Shown here: piece by piece, positions 43,964-51,901 of the stretch
Layout: the number at the start of each line of letters is the position of its first letter
Numbering within the stretch: the first letter of the stretch is position 1
NCBI GenBank assembly: GCA_014204635.1
Contig: JACHLS010000017.1
Location: forward strand, 1-64,000
Source of the DNA: Sporosarcina luteola
GTDB lineage: Bacteria; Bacillota; Bacilli; Bacillales_A; Planococcaceae
DNA length: 64,000 nt
Direction of reading: 5' to 3'
Translations under genes and position numbers: made by a program
The notes under the pieces: generated by a model
Databases searched by the model: none
Told to the model about the DNA's origin: nothing
What the model saw: the letters and a program-made list of their open reading frames with translations, nothing else

Positions 43964-45157
43964 ATGGACTTCAGAGTATTCATATTAGCGGTATCTACGA
44001 TAACAGTCGGCTTGGTAGAGTTGGTCGTCGGCGGCATATTGCCGGTGATCGCCGACGATTTGGGTGTTTCCATCGGCACAGCCGGACAATTGATCACCAT
44101 TTTTGCTCTCGTTTACGCCATAGCGGGACCTGTCCTGTTATCCTTGACGGCCAAAATCGAGAGAAAGAAATTATATGTAATGACACTTTCTGTTTTCTTT
44201 GCCGGAAATGTCATGACCTATTTTAGTCCGACCTTTACATTCATGATGATAGCCCGGATTATTACGGCAATGAGTGCGGCTCTTGTCATCGTTCTTTCTT
44301 TGACTATTACAGCCCGTATTGCAAAACCGGAAGTCAGGGCAAAGTCATTAGGCTATATCTATATGGGGATTAGCTCCTCACTTGTGCTCGGGGTGCCACT
44401 AGGCATTCTCATTACAAATGCCTTCGGTTGGAGAACTGTTTTTTTAGGAATCGCAATCCTGTCTGTCGGATCAATCCTGCTGATCTCCACGTATCTTGAA
44501 AAGATACCGACCGGAGAAGTTCAACCGTTATCCGAGCAAATCCGGGCGCTGGCAAATAAAAAAATCGTCTTTGCCCATTTGGCAACGATGTTTATGTTGG
44601 CGGGCCATTACACCGTTTATGCCTATTTCACTCCATTTCTTGAGACAACGCTTCAGTTGAATCAGTATTGGATCAGCATTTGTTATTTTCTTTTTGGCCT
44701 GGCCGCAGTAAGCGGTGGGGCATTCGGGGGTGGACTCGCGTCGCGGCTCGGTTCTAAGAGGAGCATATTAATTATTTTAGGTACATTTGCGATCAGCTTA
44801 TTTGTGCTCCCCTATTCGACATTTTCATTCCCGGTATTTCTAATCATCATGATGATTTGGGGTGCGCTTAGCTGGGCCTTGGCACCGCCGCAACAAGATT
44901 ACATTATCCAAACGGATCCCGTCGCATCGGATATCCATCAAAGTTTTAATAACTCCGCTTTGCAAATCGGCATCGCACTTGGGTCGGCAATTGGCGGCAT
45001 CGTTCTCGGCCATACAAATTCCGTCGTAAGCACAGCGACAGCTGGATCCGGTATTGTCGTCATTGCATTTCTCTGCGCTGTCGTTTCCTTATCCATGGCA
45101 GTGCCTTCGAAACAATTACAACCAAAGGCAAGTCAGGTCAGATACGAAAAAAGGTGA
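43964..45157 (+). CDS. pbuE: purine efflux pump, MFS (PbuE type)
   Basis: A 397-aa major facilitator exporter with 12 predicted helices. It aligns well from end to end with B. subtilis PbuE (388 aa), for example in STITVGLVELVVGGILP, LTAKIERKKLYV and LAGHYTVYAYFTPFLE. PbuE exports hypoxanthine, adenine and related purines, relieving purine excess. The ATG at 43964 is chosen for GGAGGG 6 nt upstream; frames opening earlier lie in the terminator hairpin. Given its switch, the natural trigger here is predicted to be guanine or hypoxanthine. Confidence 0.93.
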   Translation: MDFRVFILAVSTITVGLVELVVGGILPVIADDLGVSIGTAGQLITIFALVYAIAGPVLLSLTAKIERKKLYVMTLSVFFAGNVMTYFSPTFTFMMIARIITAMSAALVIVLSLTITARIAKPEVRAKSLGYIYMGISSSLVLGVPLGILITNAFGWRTVFLGIAILSVGSILLISTYLEKIPTGEVQPLSEQIRALANKKIVFAHLATMFMLAGHYTVYAYFTPFLETTLQLNQYWISICYFLFGLAAVSGGAFGGGLASRLGSKRSILIILGTFAISLFVLPYSTFSFPVFLIIMMIWGALSWALAPPQQDYIIQTDPVASDIHQSFNNSALQIGIALGSAIGGIVLGHTNSVVSTATAGSGIVVIAFLCAVVSLSMAVPSKQLQPKASQVRYEKR

Positions 45158-45186
45158 AGGTTTACACATGCCCCTTCACCTTTTTT
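45147..45186. terminator. bidirectional terminator between pbuE and MFS gene
   Basis: Stem AAAAAAGGTGAAGG/CCTTCACCTTTTTT, containing the pbuE stop codon, with T-runs in both directions. Confidence 0.92.
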
Positions 45187-45193
45187 ATGTGTT

Positions 45194-46354
45194 TTATACG
45201 TTTTCTTTCGGCTGTTTCCAAAAAAGGACAAGTATAAGACCGAAAAACAAGAAAATCGCACCTGCGTAAAACGGGTAATCCAGATGGATGTCGAACAATT
45301 TTCCTCCCATGATAGGACCGAAGATATTTCCGATACTTGTGAACATGGAATTCATTCCTCCGACGAAACCTTGATCATTCCCGGCAATTTTAGATAAATA
45401 GGAAGTAACGGCTGGTCGAATCAAATCAAAACCTACAAAAACAATCATGGTCACAAGCAGTATACTAAAATAGGAATGGACGACTGTCATTAAGTAAACG
45501 AGCACGGCCGAAAAAAGCAGACTGACGAAAATAACCCGGATTTCACCCATATATTTCGTTAATCGATCAAATAAAGCGACTTGTGCGACCGCTCCGACAA
45601 TGCCGCCCCCGGTAATAATGATGGCGATATCTTTTGGAGTGAATTGGAATTTATGGTCGACAAACAGACTAAAAATCGATTCAAAGGAAGCCAGTCCAAA
45701 AGATGATATCAATATGACCATGAATGCAATAAAATACATCGGAATAAACATTTTACGGAGTCCAGATTTATGTGGTCCAGCGATAGTTTCATGCTCCTGC
45801 CTCTTTGGTTCACGCAACATCGTCATGGAGAAAACGCCAGCAAAGCAGGCTAGTCCCGCCGCGAAGAAAAATGGCACCCGGGTCCCGAAATCAGCTAAAA
45901 ACCCACCGATTCCCGGCCCGATAATAAATCCTGTCGAGATGGCCGCAGACATATACCCCAGTGCCTTCGCCCGCATTTCCGTAGTCGTAATATCTGCTAT
46001 GAACGCAGTGACTGCCGGCATGATAAACGCTGCACTTACACCTCCGAGCGCCCGCGAGATAAACAGAATTGGCAGGGTTTGTCCGATACCGAATAACAAC
46101 TCTGATAAGCTGAATATGAACAAGCCGATGACAATCATCCGCTTCCGGCCAAATGCATCTGCCCAACGTCCGGCGAGCGGAGACATAAGCAATTGGGCTA
46201 AAGCAAACACAGCGACCATATAACCAACGACCTCACCAGAAATATGCAGCTCATTCATCAATGTCGGCAATACTGGAATGACAAGCCCAATTCCTAGAAA
46301 TGCAATGAATAAATTAATTAAAAGGATAACTAACGTCATAGTTGTTTTTTTCAT
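45194..46354 (-). CDS. multidrug efflux MFS transporter (Bmr/NorA-like)
   Basis: A 386-aa, 12-helix major facilitator. The motif A region GRWADAFGRKRMIVIG between helices 2 and 3 and the motif C stretch GFIIGPGIGGFLAD in helix 5 mark the drug:H+ antiporter-1 (12-helix) group, as in Bmr, Blt and NorA. The start ATG at 46354 has AAAGAGGTCGCCT upstream. Convergent with pbuE across a shared terminator. The substrate range cannot be deduced. Confidence 0.88.
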   Translation of the reverse strand: MKKTTMTLVILLINLFIAFLGIGLVIPVLPTLMNELHISGEVVGYMVAVFALAQLLMSPLAGRWADAFGRKRMIVIGLFIFSLSELLFGIGQTLPILFISRALGGVSAAFIMPAVTAFIADITTTEMRAKALGYMSAAISTGFIIGPGIGGFLADFGTRVPFFFAAGLACFAGVFSMTMLREPKRQEHETIAGPHKSGLRKMFIPMYFIAFMVILISSFGLASFESIFSLFVDHKFQFTPKDIAIIITGGGIVGAVAQVALFDRLTKYMGEIRVIFVSLLFSAVLVYLMTVVHSYFSILLVTMIVFVGFDLIRPAVTSYLSKIAGNDQGFVGGMNSMFTSIGNIFGPIMGGKLFDIHLDYPFYAGAIFLFFGLILVLFWKQPKENV

Positions 46355-46482
46355 AGGCGACCTCTTTAATTGTTCAAAATATGTTGTATTTACAGTTTTC
46401 TTTTTACATGCAGAGCAGTAGACAATTTATTATAGCAGTTCTGAAATCAACCGTCCCCTATCCTTTCTCGGGAAAACAAAAA

Positions 46483-46577
46483 GGCGTGCGGCGATACATG
46501 ATTCCCCTTCAGCCAACTATTCCAAAAGTCAGTGATTTTGGTTATTGGCCGATAGAAAACCATTTAGGCTGCACGCC
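46483..46577 (-). terminator. long structured terminator after the first YjcZ gene
   Basis: On the minus strand an outer stem GGCGTGCAGCC/GCCGCACGCC (one mismatch) encloses a second long imperfect hairpin (GCCAATAACCAAAA with TTTTGGAATAGTTGGC). A T-rich tail TTTTTGTTTT follows. The size, about 95 nt, and nested structure exceed a plain terminator, so it may also be a stable 3' RNA. Confidence 0.6.
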
Positions 46578-46594
46578 CACATACCATTTAGGAA

Positions 46595-46705
46595 TTAATA
46601 GCCGCCCCACCAAAAAGCAGCGCCTACAATGATCAATAAAATGAAAAGCACCACGATTAATGCGTATCCGTTGCCGTAACCTGTTCCTCCGCTAGTTCCA
46701 GACAT
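46595..46705 (-). CDS. YjcZ-family mini-protein
   Basis: A 36-aa protein: MSGTSGGTGYGNGYALIVVL, then [17 protein letters not shown] Gly-rich head precedes one hydrophobic helix, which defines the YjcZ/SscA-type family of tiny sporulation-associated proteins. GGAGGTGTTCAAGTT precedes the ATG. A CATACAATA element resembling a sigma-K -10 lies about 35 bp upstream, but no good -35 was found. It is a paralogue of the next gene. Confidence 0.85.
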   Translation of the reverse strand: MSGTSGGTGYGNGYALIVVLFILLIIVGAAFWWGGY

Positions 46706-47000
46706 AACTTGAACACCTCCATAACGGTTGATGTTCATATTGTATGTGGTATGGCAATCGTCTATCGTGATAAGGACCCAAGCGACTTGATATTTCTTCC
46801 CTTGCACATCGCATGCAAAATCGGTTCAATAAAAAAGACACACATGTCGTATGCGTCCCCATGTCATTACAAGTTCCATGGTCCAACTATAAGATGACCA
46901 TTTATTCGGAACTTGCATTCATAAGGTTCGCACACTGACACGTATGTCTTTCTACTAAATAATGACAGAGTGTACTGCCTCGTCCTTTATGCACGAGGAA

Positions 47001-47111
47001 TTAATAGTACCCGCCGCCCAAGAAAGCAGCACCAACAATAATCAACAGGATAAACAAGACTACGATCAAAGCGAAACCGCTACCGTAGCCGCCTCCACCG
47101 CCTCCAGACAT
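47001..47111 (-). CDS. YjcZ-family mini-protein
   Basis: A 36-aa protein: [20 protein letters not shown], then [16 protein letters not shown]. Same layout as the protein at 46595-46705 and very similar in the membrane helix, so the two arose by duplication. AAGGAGGTGTTGTGA precedes the ATG. A sigma-K-like promoter upstream fits expression in the mother cell late in sporulation. Confidence 0.88.
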   Translation of the reverse strand: MSGGGGGGYGSGFALIVVLFILLIIVGAAFLGGGYY

Positions 47112-47141
47112 TCACAACACCTCCTTTGCAGGTGATAGTGA

Positions 47142-47168
47142 TAATATATGTCGCAACTTCGATTCGGT
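47142..47168 (-). promoter_or_regulatory. sigma-K-like promoter of the second YjcZ gene
   Basis: On the minus strand AC (47167-47168), 16 bp, then CATATATTA (47142-47150), matching the sigma-K consensus AC-N16/17-CATANNNTA. It lies about 30 bp before the ribosome binding site. Confidence 0.65.
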
Positions 47169-47339
47169 AACTGACACTCCCCCATTTTTATTTAAAACTC
47201 AATAGGCAAAGCGGACTTCCATTAGATTCTTTCAATTCTCATGAGGAATCTTTATTGATTCGTTTGGTCTGTCCGCCCCTTATGGACGCATTTCCTCTCA
47301 TATACTGATGTATACGCGAAGGAAAGAGGTGACAAAACA

Positions 47340-47606
47340 ATGTCCTCATTTCAGCATTATCATGCAGAATGCAACCGTCATATGGGAAAAGCCGTTTTAA
47401 TCGGGACAAGGGACGGACGAACCCACAGAGGCATCATTCAAGGCGTTCGCAATAACCGAGTCTACTTACAACCCCTAGGCAGCCAGCAGGGCATCGGATT
47501 CGGTTTCGGGTTCGGCTTTGGCTTTGGACGTGGTGCCGCATTTGGATTGGGTATTGCTATTGGCTCGATTGTTACATTAGCCGTGCTTCCATTTTTCTTT
47601 TGGTAA
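47340..47606 (+). CDS. hypothetical small membrane-anchored protein with Gly/Phe repeat
   Basis: An 88-aa protein. Residues 10-46 (HMGKAVLIGTRDGRTHRGII then QGVRNNRVYLQPL) look like a small beta domain resembling an Sm or SH3-like barrel. A GFGFGFGFGFGRG run (residues 52-64) and a C-terminal membrane helix (66-86) follow. GAGGTGACAAAACA precedes the ATG. Proteins of this pattern are found among spore-associated proteins of bacilli, and the neighbours are YjcZ genes, so a spore role is possible. I do not recognise the exact family. Confidence 0.7.
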   Translation: MSSFQHYHAECNRHMGKAVLIGTRDGRTHRGIIQGVRNNRVYLQPLGSQQGIGFGFGFGFGFGRGAAFGLGIAIGSIVTLAVLPFFFW

Positions 47607-47612
47607 CGCAAT

Positions 47613-47650
47613 CGCCAGGATCGATCAGTCGACCTGGCGTACCTTTCTTT
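47613..47650 (+). terminator. terminator after the 88-aa gene
   Basis: Stem CGCCAGG/CCTGGCG with a self-complementary loop (TCGATCAGTCGA), then TACCTTTCTTT. Confidence 0.7.
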
Positions 47651-47753
47651 GGAATAGAAAGTTTTATAACGGGAAAACGTTTGAAATCCCCTCTTTTAGG
47701 CAATCCCATACATGAGCAGTTACTGATATTGAACTATATTAGGAGGCTTACTT

Positions 47754-48995
47754 GTGAAACGGATTGTTACTACATACCTCCATGCTTCATTGATTCTAAA
47801 AATCACCATTGCACTTGTGCTTGGAATAATCGCAGGGTTCCTTCTGGGAGACAAAGCCTCCTTACTCGTTCCGCTTGGAGATCTTCTGCTTCGCCTATTG
47901 ACGTTCCTGATTATCCCTCTGATTCTCTTCACGCTCATAGTCGGGGTCAATCAAACAAATATCAATAATTTAGGGCGCATGGGGACCAAAGTGTTTGTTT
48001 ACTATACACTAAGTTCTGCCATCGCCATTGTTGTTGGTCTTGTGATAGCCAGTCTGTTTCAACCTGGCCGTGGTATGGTGCTGACAGGAAACGAAACGTT
48101 TGATGTGCCTGACAATCCTGGTATCGTCAACGTGATACTCAATATTGTTCCTTCGAACATTGTAACCGCATTTACGGAAATGAATCTTCTTGGTATCATT
48201 TTCACCGCCCTGGCATTCGGCATCGCTATTTCAGCCATGCGCTCCTCCGCCAATTTGGGTGAATACGGTGACATGTTGCTGAAACTTTTTAATGCGTTGA
48301 ATGAGGCCTCGATGATTATACTAAAAGCCATTCTCCAGTATGTACCGATTGGTGTGTTTGCTATTATGGCCAATACGGTTGGAAGTCAAGGACTCGATAC
48401 ACTCGTATCTCTGGGTGGCATGATTGGCGTTTTTTACATTGCGCTTGTCGCCCATATCGTCCTGTACATCCTGTTTCTGCTCTTGTTCGGCGTGAAGCCG
48501 CTGGATTTCTTTAAACATGCAAGAACTCCGATGCTCACTGCTTTCGTTACGCAAAGCAGTGCCGGCACGCTTCCTTTAACACTCACCGCGGCGAAAAATA
48601 TGGGGATTTCCAAAAGTCTTTTTGGTTTTAGCTTGCCTTTAGGGGCAACGATCAATATGGATGGGGCAGCAATCCGAATCGCCGTCTCCACGGTCTTTGC
48701 GGCCAATGTAACCGGCCATCCTCTTAGCCTTTCCGATATGCTGATGGTTGTCTTAATCGGCACTCTTGCCTCCATTGGCACAGCGGGAGTCCCGGGTGCC
48801 GGTATAGTCATGATTGCAACTGTGTTCGTGCAACTCGGTTTGCCGATGGAGGCAGTCGCTTTGCTGACAGCCATCGATGCCCTGGTTGGCATGGGTGCTA
48901 CCGCTTTAAATGTAACTGGCGATTTAGTCGGGACTCGTGCAATTGACCAACAGGAAAAAAGAAGGCAAAAAAAATCGCTCGGCCATCCATCATGA
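47754..48995 (+). CDS. dicarboxylate/amino acid:cation symporter (DAACS family)
   Basis: A 413-aa membrane transporter of the GltP/DctA family for glutamate, aspartate or C4-dicarboxylates with Na+ or H+. The two hairpin loops are recognisable: TQSSAGTLPLTL (re-entrant loop 1, with Gly where Ala is more usual) and the loop with GTAGVPGAG. The helix 7 motif NMDGAA is present. GTG start with AGGAGGCTTACTT upstream. The exact substrate is not assignable. Confidence 0.92.
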   Translation: MKRIVTTYLHASLILKITIALVLGIIAGFLLGDKASLLVPLGDLLLRLLTFLIIPLILFTLIVGVNQTNINNLGRMGTKVFVYYTLSSAIAIVVGLVIASLFQPGRGMVLTGNETFDVPDNPGIVNVILNIVPSNIVTAFTEMNLLGIIFTALAFGIAISAMRSSANLGEYGDMLLKLFNALNEASMIILKAILQYVPIGVFAIMANTVGSQGLDTLVSLGGMIGVFYIALVAHIVLYILFLLLFGVKPLDFFKHARTPMLTAFVTQSSAGTLPLTLTAAKNMGISKSLFGFSLPLGATINMDGAAIRIAVSTVFAANVTGHPLSLSDMLMVVLIGTLASIGTAGVPGAGIVMIATVFVQLGLPMEAVALLTAIDALVGMGATALNVTGDLVGTRAIDQQEKRRQKKSLGHPS

Positions 48996-49011
48996 TGTCG
49001 AGCGATTTTTT
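48967..49011 (+). terminator. terminator overlapping the symporter stop
   Basis: Stem AAAAAATCGCTCG/CGAGCGATTTTTT; the last codons of the symporter form its left arm. Confidence 0.9.
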
Positions 49012-49043
49012 GTAGTTGCATATTTTATTCATACATGTTAGGA

Positions 49044-49061
49044 TGCAAGTAAACACTTGCA
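49044..49061. promoter_or_regulatory. TetR-type operator
   Basis: Perfect inverted repeat TGCAAGT-AAAC-ACTTGCA just before the ribosome binding site of the tetR gene. A related partial dyad, GCAAGTACTTAC (49690-49701), lies before the permease gene downstream. Together they suggest that the TetR protein controls both genes. Confidence 0.75.
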
Positions 49062-49083
49062 ACTTTAAAAGGAGAGGGTGCTG

Positions 49084-49665
49084 TTGTCAACGACATCGAC
49101 AACAGAGCGTATACTGGAAGCAGCGATCGAGTTAGTGAGCGAAAAAGGGTATGCAGCTGCCACGACAAAATCCATAGCAGAACTTGCTGGAGTTAATGAA
49201 GTGACGATTTTCCGCCACTTCGGAAATAAACGAGGCATCTTGAAAGCAATCATCGAAAAGTTTTCGTACGGACCCATTTTGCAGAAGACCATTCAATTGG
49301 AAGTGACTTACGAATTGCAGGATGATTTGCTTCTCTTTTCAGAGGAGTATCTTCGTTATATGTTCTCTATCAAAGATTTTGTCTTGATCGGTTTCAGAGA
49401 AGCTGGTTCATTCCCAGAAATCGATGAGGAAATTGCAAATATTCCTCGTGTCATCAAAGAGGAACTCATGAAGTATTTTATGGAAATGCAGCGAAGAGAA
49501 AAGATAATGGACATTGATGTAGAACCGATAGCCATGTCATTCATTGCCCTCAATTTTGGACATTTCATCTCCGCAGCAAGGCTTGGTTCCAATGTGACGA
49601 CGATCGACCTGACAGAATTATTGAGAACAAGTGTCATCATTTTTTCTAGGGGCATAACCCCCTAG
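49084..49665 (+). CDS. TetR/AcrR-family transcriptional regulator
   Basis: A 193-aa repressor. The N-terminal helix-turn-helix reads TERILEAAIELVSEKGYAAA then TTKSIAELAGVNEVTIFRHF (residues 6-46), typical of TetR. The C-terminal ligand domain is about 130 aa. The start is taken as TTG at 49084, 6 nt after GGAGAGG; a GTG two codons earlier abuts that sequence. The operator immediately upstream indicates autorepression, and the ABC-2 permease that follows is the likely target. Confidence 0.9.
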   Translation: MSTTSTTERILEAAIELVSEKGYAAATTKSIAELAGVNEVTIFRHFGNKRGILKAIIEKFSYGPILQKTIQLEVTYELQDDLLLFSEEYLRYMFSIKDFVLIGFREAGSFPEIDEEIANIPRVIKEELMKYFMEMQRREKIMDIDVEPIAMSFIALNFGHFISAARLGSNVTTIDLTELLRTSVIIFSRGITP

Positions 49666-49676
49666 AAAAAATTTTA
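49639..49676 (+). terminator. terminator after tetR gene
   Basis: Stem ATTTTTTCTAGGGG/CCCCTAGAAAAAAT, spanning the tetR stop codon, followed by TTTATT. Confidence 0.85.
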
Positions 49677-49719
49677 TTATATACGCAAGCAAGTACTTAC
49701 ATTACTAGGAGGTTATAAT

Positions 49720-50925
49720 ATGAATGCGTTACAAGCTTTATTGCGCTTAAGAGGGACCTATATCGGAGTCATGGCGGCGGTGATGTTCCAGCTAATTTTC
49801 TTTTCGGTTTGGCTGACAGCCTATAATGGTGTCCAAGACCGAACACACAACTTAGCCATCGGAATGGTAAATGAGGATATAAAAGCAGAGCTAATTGCAG
49901 AAGAGTTACAAAAGAATTTACCTGTTGAAACAAAACAATTCCATACACTGGAGGAAGCCCTGGATCAACTGAATGAAAGAGAAGTCAACATGATCATCCA
50001 CATCCCCGAAAATTTCGTATCGTCTTTAGGATCGGATGCTCGGCCATCCATACAATATTGGATCAATCAGGCAAACGCCACATCAAGCAAGACGATGATG
50101 GAACAACTCTCATTTGAAGTGACCAACAAATTGAATACCGAAATTTCTTTACAGCAAAAAACAGCCGCAACTACAGCCATTGAACAACAATTGAACAAAC
50201 TGCCAGTAGAACCTCCTGTTGCACAGGCGATTGGAGAGGCATTCCAAACCCTCGTTGCTTCGGTTCAATCCGAGCCACTCGATAAAGTCGTTCACAAAAC
50301 GAATGCAGTTGATCAATTTTCCGCCAACCTCGTCCCGTTGATGGTCATCATTTCTTCTTTTGTCGGCGCGATGGTCATGATCATGCAAATCAACGAAGCA
50401 GCTGGAACTCTAAGCACCACTTATTCCAAATGGGGTTTATTTTTTGGAAGACAGATGATTAACCTCACTGTCGCATTCCTACTGCCTGTTCTGACTTTCG
50501 GATTAATGAAGCTGTTTGACGTGGCCTCAGAGGAATCATTCCTTGCGATCTATTTATTCCAAGGCGTCATGTTCCTAACCTTTTTACTCTTTGCTCAAGT
50601 CTTTGTCTACGTCTTCGGCAATTTCGGAATGGTCTTCAACATACTCGCCCTTTCCTTGCAGCTTGTGACTTCTGGCGTGTTAGTCGCAAGAGAATTGTTG
50701 CCAAACGGCTATCATGCCATTGCTTCCTTCTTACCTGCCACATATGGCGCAGACGGCTACTACACGATTGTCTTTGGAGGCAATGAAGGTGCACTCTTTA
50801 CCAACATCGCTCCTCTCCTCCTTATAGGAGGGATAGCTCTGCTTGTCACTGCATGCGCAGTGCTTCTCCGCCGCGAGAAGAAAATCATACAGGTGAATGA
50901 ATCGAGTCTTCTGATAGAACCATGA
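49720..50925 (+). CDS. ABC-2 type membrane permease (YhgE/Pip-like)
   Basis: A 401-aa membrane protein. One N-terminal helix (residues 14-35) is followed by an extracytoplasmic domain of about 170 residues (40-205), then five C-terminal helices. This is the layout of YhgE/Pip and related ABC-2 exporters. No ATPase gene is adjacent. ACTAGGAGGTTATAAT precedes the ATG, and a partial copy of the TetR operator lies about 20-30 bp upstream. Likely a TetR-repressed efflux or secretion component; the substrate is unknown. Confidence 0.82.
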   Translation: MNALQALLRLRGTYIGVMAAVMFQLIFFSVWLTAYNGVQDRTHNLAIGMVNEDIKAELIAEELQKNLPVETKQFHTLEEALDQLNEREVNMIIHIPENFVSSLGSDARPSIQYWINQANATSSKTMMEQLSFEVTNKLNTEISLQQKTAATTAIEQQLNKLPVEPPVAQAIGEAFQTLVASVQSEPLDKVVHKTNAVDQFSANLVPLMVIISSFVGAMVMIMQINEAAGTLSTTYSKWGLFFGRQMINLTVAFLLPVLTFGLMKLFDVASEESFLAIYLFQGVMFLTFLLFAQVFVYVFGNFGMVFNILALSLQLVTSGVLVARELLPNGYHAIASFLPATYGADGYYTIVFGGNEGALFTNIAPLLLIGGIALLVTACAVLLRREKKIIQVNESSLLIEP

Positions 50926-50928
50926 TAG

Positions 50929-50969
50929 AAGCCCCCCTTTCCTCTTGATTGAGGTGTGGGGGCTTTTTT
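50929..50969 (+). terminator. terminator after ABC-2 permease
   Basis: Stem AAGCCCCC/GGGGGCTT with an inner CCTC/GAGG pairing, then TTTTTT. Confidence 0.9.
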
Positions 50970-51066
50970 GAATAGCAGAGGTATGGAGTGAAGGGCGGGT
51001 CTATTTTAAGTGATCCGAAGGACAAGTGGGCAATGCAACGTCCTGTTTGAATCGGTTCCCAAGAGT

Positions 51067-51720
51067 TAAGAGCATTCGGCGGTGGAATATATGAGCGATT
51101 GGGACGGAGATACGAGCGGTCGGCGGCATATATGAGCAGTTGAGGCGGGTATACAAGCGGTCGGCGGCTATATGAGCGGTTGGACCAGATTTACGAGCGG
51201 TCGGCAGCATATATGAGCGGTTGAGCAGGATTTACGAGCGGTCGGCAGCATATAGGAGCAGTTGGACCAGGTTTACGAGCGGTCAGCGGCATATATGAGC
51301 GGTTGGACCAGGTTTACGAGCGGTCAGCGGCATATATGAGCGGTTGAGCAGGATTTACGAGCGGTCGGCGGCATATATGAGCGGTTGGACCAGGTTTACG
51401 AGCGGTCAGCGGCATATATGAGCAGTTGGACCAGGTTTACGAGCGGTCAGCGGCATATATGAGCGGTTGAGCAGGATTTACGAGCGGTCAGCGGCCTATA
51501 TGAGCGGTTGGACCAGGTTTACGAGCGGTCAGCGGCATATATGAGCGGTTGGACCAGGTTTACGAGCGGTCAGCGGCATATATGAGCGGTTGGACCGGAG
51601 ATACGAGCGGTCGGCGGAATATATGAGCGGTTGAGATGGATTTACGAGCGGTCGGCGGCAGATATGAGCAGTTGAGCCGGGTATACAAGCGGTTGGAGTA
51701 GAAATACGAGTGATTCACAG
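51067..51720 (+). repeat. 41-bp-period intergenic repeat array (array 3)
   Basis: About 16 copies of a 41-bp unit made of a 21-bp half, TATGAGCGGTTGGACCAGGTT, less one base in some copies, and a 20-bp half, TACGAGCGGTCAGCGGCATA. Inner copies are nearly identical; copies at both ends are diverged, as expected of arrays that grow and homogenise from the middle. A variant of the first half reads GGTTGAGCAGGATT. The TAYGAGC start, strand polarity and 20/21 half-unit lengths are the same as in array 2, though the rest of the unit differs. Confidence 0.95.
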
Positions 51721-51901
51721 AACTCAGCGGGCGATGGGATAACCAAAATGTGCCTGTGAACACATACCTTCGAGTAAGACAACACACCTAAGATGCAGGA
51801 AAGTGTTGCATTCCCTCGAAAAAACTTTTAGTGTGTTAATGTATTAGTAATTCCCCATACTATTGGATAGTTCGACCTACTACATAGAAGGAGTGGTACG
51901 A
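51721..51901. other. guaD leader region
   Basis: About 180 bp between array 3 and guaD. I see no purine riboswitch here, in contrast with the other guanine genes of the window, and no confident promoter. Confidence 0.5.

Noticed and set aside
51001-51787. Minus-strand open frames through array 3
   Set aside because: Same reasons as array 2: short, repeat-derived and without a start signal.
51721-51901. Fourth purine riboswitch before guaD
   Set aside because: I looked for the TTTCTACC core and the paired loops and did not find them.
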